From: Chloroflexota bacterium
Lineage (GTDB): Bacteria; Chloroflexota; Chloroflexia; Chloroflexales; Roseiflexaceae
Assembly (NCBI GenBank): GCA_018969485.1
Contig: JAGWYG010000020.1
Span: forward strand, 1 to 44,734
Length of the DNA stretch: 44,734 nt
Direction: 5' to 3'
Translations under genes and position numbers: made by a program
Notes under the pieces: generated by a model
The model's database searches: none
Seen by the model: only the letters and a program-made list of their open reading frames with translations
Told to the model about the DNA's origin: nothing
In this document: positions 16,313 to 24,309 of the stretch, piece after piece
How the letters are laid out: every line of letters starts with the position of its first letter
How positions within the stretch are numbered: position 1 is the stretch's first letter

Positions 16313-17638
16313 TCAACGATGCACCGTGCGTGCGCCTGATCGCCCGCGGTGCTGCCTCAGCGCACGCGCACCGAGCGTCACCGCCAGCAGCGCGATGCCC
16401 CACCACGGGAGCCCTGAGCTGGTCTCCGGCAGACTTGCCGCAGGTGGTACCGCTTTTGATGACAGCGCCTGCGCACTGGGCGTGACGGCGACGCTGGGCG
16501 TGGCGATGACGCTGGGCGTGGCGATGACGCTGGGCGTGGCGATGACGCTGGGCGTGGCGATGACGCTGGGCGTGGCGATGACGCTGGGCGTGGCGATGAC
16601 GCTGGGCGTGGCGGCGACGCTGGGCGTGGCGGCCGGGCTATCGACGGTGACGCTGACGAGCGATGAGAACAGCGGGGCAGGTACGCCGGTGAATACCAGT
16701 TGCGACTGCGCCGTGATCACGTCGCTGGCAGCGACGCCAGTGCGCACCATCACCTGGATCTGCAGCTCGATCGCCTCGCCAGATGCGAGGCGCGGCACCA
16801 GTGCCCGCACATGCTGACCACTGACCAGGGCGACGCCCCCCGCTGCGGGCATGTAGTCGGGCGCAAACGCGGCAGACTCAACCGACAGCGCGTCGGGCAA
16901 GACGCTCGACAGCTGTACCTCGTCGAGCGCACGCTCGGGATGATCATTCATGACCATCACGTAGTACGTCAGCGGCTGGTCAGCATACACGGTCGACCAG
17001 TCGCTGGTCATGGTGAATGCCAGGTCGCGCGTCACATCGAACGGTGCCAACTCGGGCGTGGCCAAACCCGCGGTGGCCGTGGTCGCGACACCATCGACCG
17101 CCACGCTGAGCGCAGGTGAGCGTGCCGAGAAGTTGCGCTCGTCGAGCGCTTCGGCCTGAAGCACCAGCGCCGGGGGCGGTTGCACGGCATCGGCGCTGAG
17201 CGTGACGGTGACGGTAGCGTCGGTGGCGCGGCCCGCGGTGACGTCGCAGGCGATCTGCATGGCATCGTAGCTGCAGCTTCCGCCGGCGGCCTGCGCCGAC
17301 TGCACCACCGCGCCGCGGCCGAGCGGCATGCGGAGCGCCACGCGAACCGGCGTCGCGGCGTCGCCGGACACGACGAAGCTGAACGCGACCGGCTGGCCCG
17401 GTGCGATGCTGTTCGCGGCGACCTGCCCCGTGACGCGCAGCGGCGCCGCGGCATCGGTGGGCTGTGGCTGGGCCGCCGGCGCGAGCGGCGGATCGACCCA
17501 GCGCCAGATCTCGCCGGCGAGCGGCATGATGATCAACCCGATGCTGAGCAGCACCAGTATCACCTCGTAGCGCGTCCAGCCGGTGCTGCGTGGCACCGGC
17601 CTGGCGATCGTCCGACTGGTGCGTGGGCGCAAGGGCAT
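16313..17638 (-). CDS. LPETS-bearing surface stalk protein with DUF11-like domains
   Basis: 441-residue membrane-anchored surface protein and probable substrate of the sortase encoded just upstream. A signal-anchor segment lies at residues about 24-42. Two beta-sandwich regions follow (about 60-185 and 195-335, DUF11-like, with Cys122 and Cys131 a possible disulfide). Residues 338-390 are a Thr-Pro-Ser stalk of nine hexapeptides, six of them identical (TPSVIA). The C-terminus is a classic sorting-signal layout: LPETS (403-407), a hydrophobic segment (409-427) and a basic tail (RQHRGRSGAR). The last motif residue is Ser rather than Gly. AGGAGG five bases before the ATG supports the start. The gene begins 9 bases after the sortase stop. 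Confidence 0.85.
   Translation of the reverse strand: MPLRPRTSRTIARPVPRSTGWTRYEVILVLLSIGLIIMPLAGEIWRWVDPPLAPAAQPQPTDAAAPLRVTGQVAANSIAPGQPVAFSFVVSGDAATPVRVALRMPLGRGAVVQSAQAAGGSCSYDAMQIACDVTAGRATDATVTVTLSADAVQPPPALVLQAEALDERNFSARSPALSVAVDGVATTATAGLATPELAPFDVTRDLAFTMTSDWSTVYADQPLTYYVMVMNDHPERALDEVQLSSVLPDALSVESAAFAPDYMPAAGGVALVSGQHVRALVPRLASGEAIELQIQVMVRTGVAASDVITAQSQLVFTGVPAPLFSSLVSVTVDSPAATPSVAATPSVIATPSVIATPSVIATPSVIATPSVIATPSVIATPSVAVTPSAQALSSKAVPPAASLPETSSGLPWWGIALLAVTLGARALRQHRGRSGARTVHR
16485..16628 (-). repeat. 18-bp in-frame tandem array coding for the TPSVIA stalk
   Basis: Six perfect 18-base copies (16503-16610, unit GCGATGACGCTGGGCGTG on the plus strand) are flanked on each side by a copy that differs mainly at the variable codon. 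Each unit codes for Thr-Pro-Ser-Val-Ile-Ala on the minus strand. The identity of the copies at the DNA level implies recent expansion or homogenisation. Confidence 0.97.
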
Positions 17639-17647
17639 GGCGACCTC

Positions 17648-18469
17648 CTATCGGCCGATCGGTACGGCAGCGGCGAGACGGGCGGCGACCACCAGTCGGC
17701 GGGTGTCCCAGTCGGTGCAGGTCAGCAGCACGAGCGTCGGCTCGGCACGCGGCGCGAGGACCTCGACGTGTGTCGGCAGGACGCTGAAGATCTCGGTGAC
17801 GCGATAGGTGTAGCGCCAGCCGTCGGCATCGACGAGGATCTCGTCGCCGATGGTGATCGCGCCCAGATCGCGAAAGACGGCCCCGCGCACGCCGGCGTGA
17901 CCAGCCAGCGCCATGGTGCCTGGCTCGCCGGGGCGCCCGGTTCCATGAAGGTATCCGGCGATGTCGTCGAGCACCTGCCATGCGCCGTCGACGATGCGCA
18001 TCTCGCCGACGGGGGTGTCGAGCCCGATCGCCGGCACCACGAGCCGCTCGGGGGCGCTGGTGTGCGCCACCGGGCGTGGCGCGACGTCGCGTCGGCGCGG
18101 CGCGACGAACTCTGCCGGTGCAGGTGGTGCCGCGCGGGAGGGCAATGGCACGCTGGCGACGGCCGCTGGCGCGGCGGGCGGCGGCTGCGCGGCGATCTGC
18201 GCCACCGCCGGCTGTGACAGCACGCCGCGCCACCACGGATAGAGCGGCCCTTCGATCGTCCAGTGCGCCAGCAGAAGGACCAGCGCCAGCGCTGCGCCGC
18301 GCTCGAGTGCCACCAGGAGTGTGGCGATCTGGTCGGGGGGGCGCCGCCCGAGTGCCCCCGCGATCAGCGACTGCCGGGCGACGCCGGCGTGCGCCACCGG
18401 TGGCATCGCCAGCAGGCCACGCAGCATTCGCGTCGGATCGTCTGAGACCGTCCTGATTCGCCGGCGCAT
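17648..18469 (-). CDS. Sortase (cysteine transpeptidase)
   Basis: 273-residue sortase that cuts a sorting motif in surface proteins and joins them to the cell envelope. A membrane segment lies at about 50-70, a Pro/Ala-rich linker at about 95-135, and the sortase barrel at 140-273. The catalytic triad is visible as His191 in LAGHAG, Cys251 in LLTCTDW and Arg257 or Arg258. The N-terminal extension before the membrane helix (about 50 residues) is longer than usual. GGGGAG seven bases before the ATG supports the start. The next gene carries an LPETS sorting signal, so the pair is a dedicated enzyme-substrate cassette. The exact sortase class cannot be assigned by eye. Confidence 0.92.
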   Translation of the reverse strand: MRRRIRTVSDDPTRMLRGLLAMPPVAHAGVARQSLIAGALGRRPPDQIATLLVALERGAALALVLLLAHWTIEGPLYPWWRGVLSQPAVAQIAAQPPPAAPAAVASVPLPSRAAPPAPAEFVAPRRRDVAPRPVAHTSAPERLVVPAIGLDTPVGEMRIVDGAWQVLDDIAGYLHGTGRPGEPGTMALAGHAGVRGAVFRDLGAITIGDEILVDADGWRYTYRVTEIFSVLPTHVEVLAPRAEPTLVLLTCTDWDTRRLVVAARLAAAVPIGR

Positions 18470-18525
18470 GTCGGCACTCCCCGTGATGCTTCATCGTACG
18501 ACATACTGTCGCAGGTGTCATGAGG

Positions 18526-18554
18526 ATTATAGCCGCAGCATCTGCGCCGCGCAA
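18526..18554 (-). promoter_or_regulatory. Promoter of the sortase cassette
   Basis: On the minus strand TATAAT (18526-18531) is a consensus -10 box, and TTGCGC (18549-18554) is a weak -35 box 17 bases upstream. The sortase ATG lies about 57 bases downstream, leaving a short leader. Confidence 0.65.
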
Positions 18555-18640
18555 CCGGAATCGTGCTGATGCCCTGATGCGGCGACGCTGCGGCCCGCCC
18601 GGCGCCGCGTGAGCTAGCCGCCCCGCTGCAGCGATCCCGC

Positions 18641-19780
18641 TCAGCAGCGCGCCACCTGCCGGTAGAGCGCATCAAGCTGTGCCACCGCATGCGTCAGATC
18701 AAACTGCCGTGCCACATGCGCGCGCCCGGCCCGCCCCAGCGCACGGCGCAGCGCCGGCTGCCGCCACAGGTCGATCACTGCCGCCGCCAGCGCTGCCGCA
18801 TCACCTTCGGCGACCAGCCGCCCGGCGATGCCATCGGGCACCACCTCGGGGATGGCCGCGTGATTGGTCGCAACCACGGGTACTTCGTGCGCGAGTGCTT
18901 CCATCAGCACCACCGGAGCGCCCTCGGCATCGCCATCGGACGCCGTCTGGCTCGGCGCGATCAACAGATCGGCGCGGGCCAGCGCGGCCAGCGTCGCGTG
19001 GTGTGGCAGCGCGCCGCAGAACTCGACGTACGGCGCCAGGCCGTCGCGGCGCACCTGGGCGTGCAGGGCAGCACGCTGCGGCCCATCGCCGATGAGCGTC
19101 AGCCGCGTGCCGGGAAGCGGCGCCTGGAGCATGCGCAGCGCTTCGAGTGCGACGGCGAAGCCTTTCTTTGCGGTGAGCCGGCCGATGGCGATCAGGTGCG
19201 GCGCAGCGGCGGAGGCGGCGCGCGGCGCCGGCGCCGCGGGGAGCACGACGCCCGTCGGGATGTAGTGGACGCGCTCGGCGGGTGCGCCCAGCGCGATCAG
19301 CTGGCGCACCATGCGCTGGCTCACGGCCGTGAACGCTGCGCCGCCGGCGAACAGCGCACGGTAGCGCCAGGCAGTCTGGTGGCGGATCGCCATCGCCACG
19401 TCGCGCCCGTGGAATGATGTGATCAGCGGGCAGCCGGTGCGCTGCGCGAGATGCCACGCCGCCGGGCCAGCCTCGCCGTGATGTGCGTGCAGCAGCGGTG
19501 CGCGACGCAGCGCCGCCAGCAGCGTCGGATCGGCGACGAATGGCGCCCGGATCGTCTGGTCGCCGACGCGCTGGCGCGCCAGCGCCGCCAGGCCTCGGCG
19601 TATCAGCGATGGCCGACGCAACTGATGGCATGCTGCGAGTGGGAAGACATCGAGGTTGGCAAACTGTTCGGCGCACACCAGCGCCGGCCAGCGCGTGAGC
19701 GACCGGATCCAGGCGGCGACGAAGGTCTCCGACTGCGGCAGCCAGATCGTCTTCAGCTGGATGACCGGCGCGTCAGCCAT
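18641..19780 (-). CDS. Glycosyltransferase family 4 protein
   Basis: 379-residue GT-B glycosyltransferase (GT4 family) predicted to transfer a sugar from a nucleotide-sugar donor to a cell-surface or lipid acceptor. The C-terminal donor domain shows IAIGRLTAKKGF, LIGDGPQR and the E-x7-E motif in EGAPVVLMEALAHEVPVVA. The N-terminal acceptor domain contains HAHHGEAGPAAWHLA and SFHGRDV. Its ATG overlaps the stop of the upstream methyltransferase gene by 8 bases, so the two are translationally coupled. It is the last gene of the unit that begins with secA. The donor and acceptor are unknown. Confidence 0.93.
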   Translation of the reverse strand: MADAPVIQLKTIWLPQSETFVAAWIRSLTRWPALVCAEQFANLDVFPLAACHQLRRPSLIRRGLAALARQRVGDQTIRAPFVADPTLLAALRRAPLLHAHHGEAGPAAWHLAQRTGCPLITSFHGRDVAMAIRHQTAWRYRALFAGGAAFTAVSQRMVRQLIALGAPAERVHYIPTGVVLPAAPAPRAASAAAPHLIAIGRLTAKKGFAVALEALRMLQAPLPGTRLTLIGDGPQRAALHAQVRRDGLAPYVEFCGALPHHATLAALARADLLIAPSQTASDGDAEGAPVVLMEALAHEVPVVATNHAAIPEVVPDGIAGRLVAEGDAAALAAAVIDLWRQPALRRALGRAGRAHVARQFDLTHAVAQLDALYRQVARC

Positions 19781-20483
19781 CGCATCGCCGGCGCGCGGCC
19801 AGCACTAGCTGGTAGCCGAACAGGTTTGGCCGACGGCGCGCCAGCCAGTCGCGCCCGACGGCCGGCAGGAGGCGGAGCGGCGGCGGCAGGATGAACTGAC
19901 CATCGAGCGCCGTCGCCACGAAGCCAGCCCCCTCGAGCACCTGGATGAACCGGGGCAGCGTGAACCACTGGATGTGCTCGGCAGCGTCGTAGAGCGTATA
20001 GCCCGACGGCAGGCCACCAGCCAGAACGCTGAGCCGATGACGCCACCAGGCGATGTTGGGGAATGAGGCGACCAGCATCCCGCCCGGTGCCAGCGCGACA
20101 TGGCAGCGCCGCAGTGCCGCCGAGGGATCGAACAGGTGCTCGAGGACCTCGAGCGCCACGATGGCATCGAAGGGGGCATCGGGCAGGGATGTCAGCGCAT
20201 CGCGCTCCAGGTCCAGCCGATGTATCGCATGGTAGTGCGGCGCAGCCAGTTCCAGCGCCGCATCGGCAACATCACCGCCCACCAGCCGCCACGCGCCGGT
20301 CGGCGCCAGCGCCTGGCCCAGCGTACCGTCGCCGCACCCGACATCGAGCAGCCGGCCACGACCGCCTGCGAGCAGCCGCCGCGCGGCGACGACGCGGGGT
20401 GCGATGGCGGCAGTGCGACCATCGGCCTGGCGGCGCTGCCAGTACGTCTGGTAGTACCCCGCGATATCCGGGCCGTCAGGCAC
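19773..20483 (-). CDS. Class I SAM-dependent methyltransferase
   Basis: 236-residue methyltransferase with SAM motif I LLDVGCGDGTLG, the acidic post-motif GGDVAD, and motif IV region FDAIVALEVLEHLFDP. The C-terminal part (AEHIQWFTLPRF) resembles methyltransferases that act on small molecules or glycolipids (UbiG/Methyltransf_11-23 type). The start is a GTG that overlaps the udk stop by 8 bases (GTGCCTGA). It is coupled to a glycosyltransferase downstream, so a joint role in modifying a surface glycan is plausible but not shown. Confidence 0.9.
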   Translation of the reverse strand: MPDGPDIAGYYQTYWQRRQADGRTAAIAPRVVAARRLLAGGRGRLLDVGCGDGTLGQALAPTGAWRLVGGDVADAALELAAPHYHAIHRLDLERDALTSLPDAPFDAIVALEVLEHLFDPSAALRRCHVALAPGGMLVASFPNIAWWRHRLSVLAGGLPSGYTLYDAAEHIQWFTLPRFIQVLEGAGFVATALDGQFILPPPLRLLPAVGRDWLARRRPNLFGYQLVLAARRRCDG

Positions 20484-21120
20484 GCGCGCGATCCCCCAGC
20501 AACCCGCTCACGATCCGGTCGATGCGCCCCAGAAACGCCTCATACCCCTGAGGTTCGAGCGAGTCATTCGGAATGATCACATCAGCGAAGCGCCGCGACG
20601 TCTCGACGAACGCGTCATGCATCGGCCGCACCGTGCGCAGATACTGCTCGATCACCGACTCTGCCGTGCGGCCGCGCTCGTGCACATCGCGCTGGATGCG
20701 CCGGATGAGCCGGACGTCGCCGGGCGCATCGACGAAGACCTTCACATCGATGCGTTCGCGCAACGCCGGGTCGGTATAGATCAGAATGCCCTCGACGACG
20801 ATCAGTGGCTGCGACGCGATCGCCACCGTCTCGGCACGTCGCGTATAGTCGGTGAAGTCATATGTCGGCACGGCGACCGACTGGCCGGCGCGCAACGCAT
20901 CAAGCTGCGTCACGAACAGCGACGTCTCCAGCGCATCGGGATGATCAAAGTTGAGACTGACGCGTTCGGCGAACGGCAGATGCGAGAGATCGCGGTAGTA
21001 CAGGTCGTGCGGCACATAGGCCACGCGCGCTGCACCGAAGCGCCGCAGGATCACCTGCGAGACCGTGGTCTTCCCCGAACCGCTGCCGCCGGCCACGCCG
21101 ATCACCAATGGGCGATTCAC
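20476..21120 (-). CDS. udk: Uridine kinase
   Basis: 214-residue uridine/cytidine kinase that phosphorylates uridine and cytidine in pyrimidine salvage. The P-loop is GGSGSGKTT (residues 10-18), then the substrate motif PHDLYYRDLSHLP, FDHPDA, and TYDFTDYTRR. The DVRLIRRIQRDVHERGR lid region is present. The GTG start is supported by GGGAGG six bases upstream; a longer frame back to 21171 has no such site. It lies 28 bases after folD and overlaps the methyltransferase gene by 8 bases. Confidence 0.93.
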   Translation of the reverse strand: MNRPLVIGVAGGSGSGKTTVSQVILRRFGAARVAYVPHDLYYRDLSHLPFAERVSLNFDHPDALETSLFVTQLDALRAGQSVAVPTYDFTDYTRRAETVAIASQPLIVVEGILIYTDPALRERIDVKVFVDAPGDVRLIRRIQRDVHERGRTAESVIEQYLRTVRPMHDAFVETSRRFADVIIPNDSLEPQGYEAFLGRIDRIVSGLLGDRARA

Positions 21121-21148
21121 CTGCTGCCTCCCGGATGCTGGCGGCGCA

Positions 21149-22009
21149 TCACGCTGCGCCTGCCGCGGCATCCACCACCTGCTGCAACACGATCGCGGTG
21201 GTCATGGGCCCGGTGCCACCGGGCACCGGCGTGATCGCGGCGGCATGTGTGCTGACGGCGGCGAAATCCACATCGCCGACGATCGTGCCGTCGGCCAGCA
21301 CATTGATGCCGAAATCGACCACGACCGCGCCCGGCCGGACCATTTCGCCGGTGATGATGCCGGCGCGACCGGTGGCGCTCACGACGATGTCGGCGCAGCG
21401 CACGAGTGCCGCCAGGTTGGCGGTGCGCGAGTGGGCCAGGGTGACGGTGGCGTGCGCGTGCGACAGCAGCAGCGCCATCGGCCGACCGACCACGGCACTG
21501 CGGCCGATGACGACGGCGTGGCGGCCGACCAGCGGGATCTGGTAGTGGCGCAACAGCGCCATGCCCCCCGCCGGTGTGGCCGGGAGCAGCGCCGCGCGGC
21601 CATGGCTCAGCTCGCCGGCGTTCCACGGGCTCACGCCATCAACGTCCTTGCTGGCGGCGACCGCGCGCGATACCTCGGCAGCGTCGCAGCCGACCGGCAG
21701 CGGCGTCTGCACCATGATGCCGTCGATCTGCGGATCGCCATTGAGCTGTGCGAGTTGCGCCAGCACCTGCGCCCGGGTGGTGTCGGCGGCGAGCGGCACG
21801 ATCCGGCAGGTGATGCCGACATCGGTGGCGGCGCGGACGAGCGCGCGCACATAGCTGCGCGCTGCCGCGTCGTCGGTCGGATGCAGCACGGCCAGCGCCG
21901 GGCTGCGGCCACGCTGCGCGGTGACGCGCTCGGCAGCCTGGCGCGTGTCAGCCCGCATCGCGCGCGCCACGACGCGCCCATCGAGGATCATCGCAGACAC
22001 GCTGTTCAC
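21149..22009 (-). CDS. folD: FolD-like methylene-tetrahydrofolate dehydrogenase/cyclohydrolase homologue
   Basis: 286-residue homologue of the bifunctional folate enzyme FolD (NADP-dependent methylene-THF dehydrogenase and methenyl-THF cyclohydrolase). Clear family motifs are DGIMVQTPLP (with the conserved Gln), SKDVDG, PATPAGGM, VVIGRSAVVGRPMA, DFGIN and ITPVPGGTGPMT. However, the catalytic lysine of the YVxxK motif is replaced: the sequence is Tyr-Val-Arg-Ala-Leu (53-57). In characterised FolD enzymes that lysine is needed for cyclohydrolase activity. The assignment therefore holds for the fold, but the activity may be dehydrogenase only or something else. The GTG start at 22009 shares a GTGA overlap with the upstream gene; an ATG at 21991 is an alternative. 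Confidence 0.82.
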   Translation of the reverse strand: MNSVSAMILDGRVVARAMRADTRQAAERVTAQRGRSPALAVLHPTDDAAARSYVRALVRAATDVGITCRIVPLAADTTRAQVLAQLAQLNGDPQIDGIMVQTPLPVGCDAAEVSRAVAASKDVDGVSPWNAGELSHGRAALLPATPAGGMALLRHYQIPLVGRHAVVIGRSAVVGRPMALLLSHAHATVTLAHSRTANLAALVRCADIVVSATGRAGIITGEMVRPGAVVVDFGINVLADGTIVGDVDFAAVSTHAAAITPVPGGTGPMTTAIVLQQVVDAAAGAA

Positions 22010-22707
22010 CCCGCTCTGACCCGCTCCACCAGCCGCGTCACCTTCGCGGCATCGAGCTCGGTGAAGCTCACGCTCACCCCGGTCGCGACCAGGAAGGCAT
22101 CGGCGTAGGGCAGATATGCGCCGACATTCTCTGGCGTGATGCCGCTGGCGATCGCCAGCGGCGCCTGGCCGAGCGCTGCGCGCATCGTCCGGATCTTGGC
22201 GACATCGGCCGCCATGCCGGTGCCCGGCCCGCTGGTCGTCACCACATCGACGTATGGCACCGCGGCATGACAGGCTGCCACCAGGTCATCGACCGTGCGC
22301 CGGTACTTGAACGCGACCCCGCCGAAGTGCAGCGCGTCTGGCGCATGCTGGCGCTGCGCCGCCACGATCGCCGCCGCTTCCGGCTGCGCCGCGACGCGCT
22401 CGTCGACCAGCGCGTCGTCGCTCCAGATGGCGTCGACCAGGCTGCCGAGCAGGGCGATGCTCTCGGCCGGCGTGCGATCGAGGCAGTTGGCACCGATGAA
22501 CCAGGCAGGCCAGCGCGCGCGCGCCTGGGCGACGATCGGGCGCAGCGCGTCGCTGCTGATCGCGTGGTTGATCAGGAATACACCATCGGCGCCGGCATCG
22601 TGCGCGATCGCGGCATTGCGCCCGGCCTGCCCGGCGTCTTCGGCATGTACCACGATGAAGACGCGGGATGCGGCACCGAAGCGCGCCCGGTAGCGTGAGT
22701 CAGTCAT
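22006..22707 (-). CDS. BtpA/SgcQ-like TIM-barrel protein
   Basis: 233-residue protein with the layout of a TIM barrel. Segments VFIVVHAEDAG, AGADGVFLINHAIS, FIGANCLDRTP, DALHFGGVAFKYR, VDVVTTSGPGTGM, and IASGITPENVGAYLPYADAF fit successive beta strands and a phosphate-binding end, as in the BtpA/SgcQ group. Members have been linked to photosystem I assembly or sugar metabolism, but the reaction is unknown. It overlaps gpmI by 8 bases and folD by 4 bases, so it is tightly coupled to both. The family assignment is from motif pattern only. Confidence 0.65.
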   Translation of the reverse strand: MTDSRYRARFGAASRVFIVVHAEDAGQAGRNAAIAHDAGADGVFLINHAISSDALRPIVAQARARWPAWFIGANCLDRTPAESIALLGSLVDAIWSDDALVDERVAAQPEAAAIVAAQRQHAPDALHFGGVAFKYRRTVDDLVAACHAAVPYVDVVTTSGPGTGMAADVAKIRTMRAALGQAPLAIASGITPENVGAYLPYADAFLVATGVSVSFTELDAAKVTRLVERVRAG

Positions 22708-24265
22708 CGCCCCCTCGCACGATCAGTGAGCGGCCGGTCATCGCCGATGCCGGCGTCAGCCCCAGCAACTCCAGCAGCGTCGGCGCGACATCGGCCAGCC
22801 GCCCGGCGCGCAGCCGCACGCCATCGAAGCCCGACGCGGCATCGGCGATCAGCAGACACGGCACCGGGTTGGTCGTGTGGGCGGTATGCGGCCCGCCTGT
22901 CAGCGGATCGATCAACTGTTCGGCGTTGCCGTGATCGGCCGTGATCAGCGCCACGCCGCCACGCTCCAGCACCGCCGGCACGATCGCCCCCAGGCACGCA
23001 TCGACGGTCTCGACCGCCGCGATCGTCGCCGGGAGCACACCCGTATGGCCGACCATGTCGGCGTTGGCGAAGTTGACGATGATGAAATCGTAGGTGTCTT
23101 CGGCCAGCGCCTGCAGGATGCCATCGCGGATGGCCAGCGCGCTCATCTCCGGCTTCAGGTCATACGTGGCGACATCGCGCGGCGACGGCACCAGCAGGCG
23201 ATCCTCGCCGGGGTATTCGCGTTCACGGCCGCCGTTGAAGAAGAACGTCACATGGGCATACTTCTCGGTCTCGGCGACGTGAAGCTGGCGCAGACCGGCA
23301 TCGCTGATCACCTGCGCCACCGGCACCTCGATATCGCGGATGTCAAACGCCACCGATACCGGCAGGCCCTTCTCGTACTCGCGCATCGCCACGTACAGCA
23401 GATCCTGCAGCGCAGCCCGCGCAAATCCGCTGAACTCCGGCAAGACGAACGCCTGGGTCAGCTGGCGCGCACGGTCCGCCCGGAAGTTGAAGCAGATCAC
23501 CGAGTCGCCGTCGCCGATCGTCGCCAGCGGCCGGCCATCGTCGAGGATCACGGTCGGCTCGATGAACTCGTCGGTGATCCCCGCGTCGTAGGCGTGCCGA
23601 ATCGCCGCCCCGGCGGACGCGGCGGACGCGCCGACGCCATCGACCAGCGCCTCGTAGGCGCGCCGGGTGCGCTCCCAGCGCCGGTCGCGATCCATCGCAT
23701 AGTAGCGGCCAGTCACGCTGGCCACCCGGCCGACGCCCAGCCCGGCCATGGTGCGCTCGAGGTCCTGCAGGTAGCCGAGCGCGCTCTGCGGCATCGTGTC
23801 GCGGCCATCGGTGAACGCGTGCACGAAGACATGCTGCAGCCCGGCGCGGCGTGCCAGTTCGAGCAGGGCCTTCTCGTGGCGGATGTGGGCGTGAACGCCA
23901 CCGCTGCCGAGCAGGCCGATGATATGCAGCCGCGAGCCGCGCGCCCGGACATGCTCCACCGCGGCGATGAACGCTTCGTTCTCGAAGAAGCTGCCATCAT
24001 CGATCTGGCTGTCGATGAACGTGATCGACTGGATCACCACGAACCCGGCGCCGAGATTGAGATGGCCAACTTCGGAGTTGCCCATCTGGCCCGGCGGCAG
24101 GCCGACATCGCGCTCGGCGGCATGCAGCAGACTCCAGGGGCGGCTGGCACGCCAGGCATCGATGTTGGGCGTCTGCGCCAGGCGAATCGCGTTACCCTCG
24201 GTCTCCTCACGCTCACCCCAGCCATCGAGGACGGCCAGCAACACCGGTCGGGGACGCTTCGGCAC
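22700..24265 (-). CDS. gpmI: 2,3-bisphosphoglycerate-independent phosphoglycerate mutase
   Basis: Cofactor-independent phosphoglycerate mutase (glycolysis, 3-PG to 2-PG), 521 residues, normal length. It uses two metal ions and a phosphoserine. The start region LLAVLDGWGERE carries the first metal Asp; GNSEVGHLNLGAG carries the catalytic Ser; VHAFTDGRDTMP, SVTGRYYAMDRDRRW, CFNFRADRARQ, EKYAHVTFFFNGG and TADHGNAE are all family signatures. Two adjacent GTG codons (24268 and 24265) are possible starts; GGAG lies six bases before the second, which is chosen. It follows secA by 44 bases and overlaps the next gene. Confidence 0.96.
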   Translation of the reverse strand: MPKRPRPVLLAVLDGWGEREETEGNAIRLAQTPNIDAWRASRPWSLLHAAERDVGLPPGQMGNSEVGHLNLGAGFVVIQSITFIDSQIDDGSFFENEAFIAAVEHVRARGSRLHIIGLLGSGGVHAHIRHEKALLELARRAGLQHVFVHAFTDGRDTMPQSALGYLQDLERTMAGLGVGRVASVTGRYYAMDRDRRWERTRRAYEALVDGVGASAASAGAAIRHAYDAGITDEFIEPTVILDDGRPLATIGDGDSVICFNFRADRARQLTQAFVLPEFSGFARAALQDLLYVAMREYEKGLPVSVAFDIRDIEVPVAQVISDAGLRQLHVAETEKYAHVTFFFNGGREREYPGEDRLLVPSPRDVATYDLKPEMSALAIRDGILQALAEDTYDFIIVNFANADMVGHTGVLPATIAAVETVDACLGAIVPAVLERGGVALITADHGNAEQLIDPLTGGPHTAHTTNPVPCLLIADAASGFDGVRLRAGRLADVAPTLLELLGLTPASAMTGRSLIVRGGDD

Positions 24266-24309
24266 CACGTGCTCCAGTCATTCAGGGCGCGCCATCACCG
24301 GCGCGCGGC

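Noticed and set aside
16485-16628. The 18-bp array as a CRISPR
   Set aside because: Units are contiguous with no spacers and lie in frame within a protein gene.
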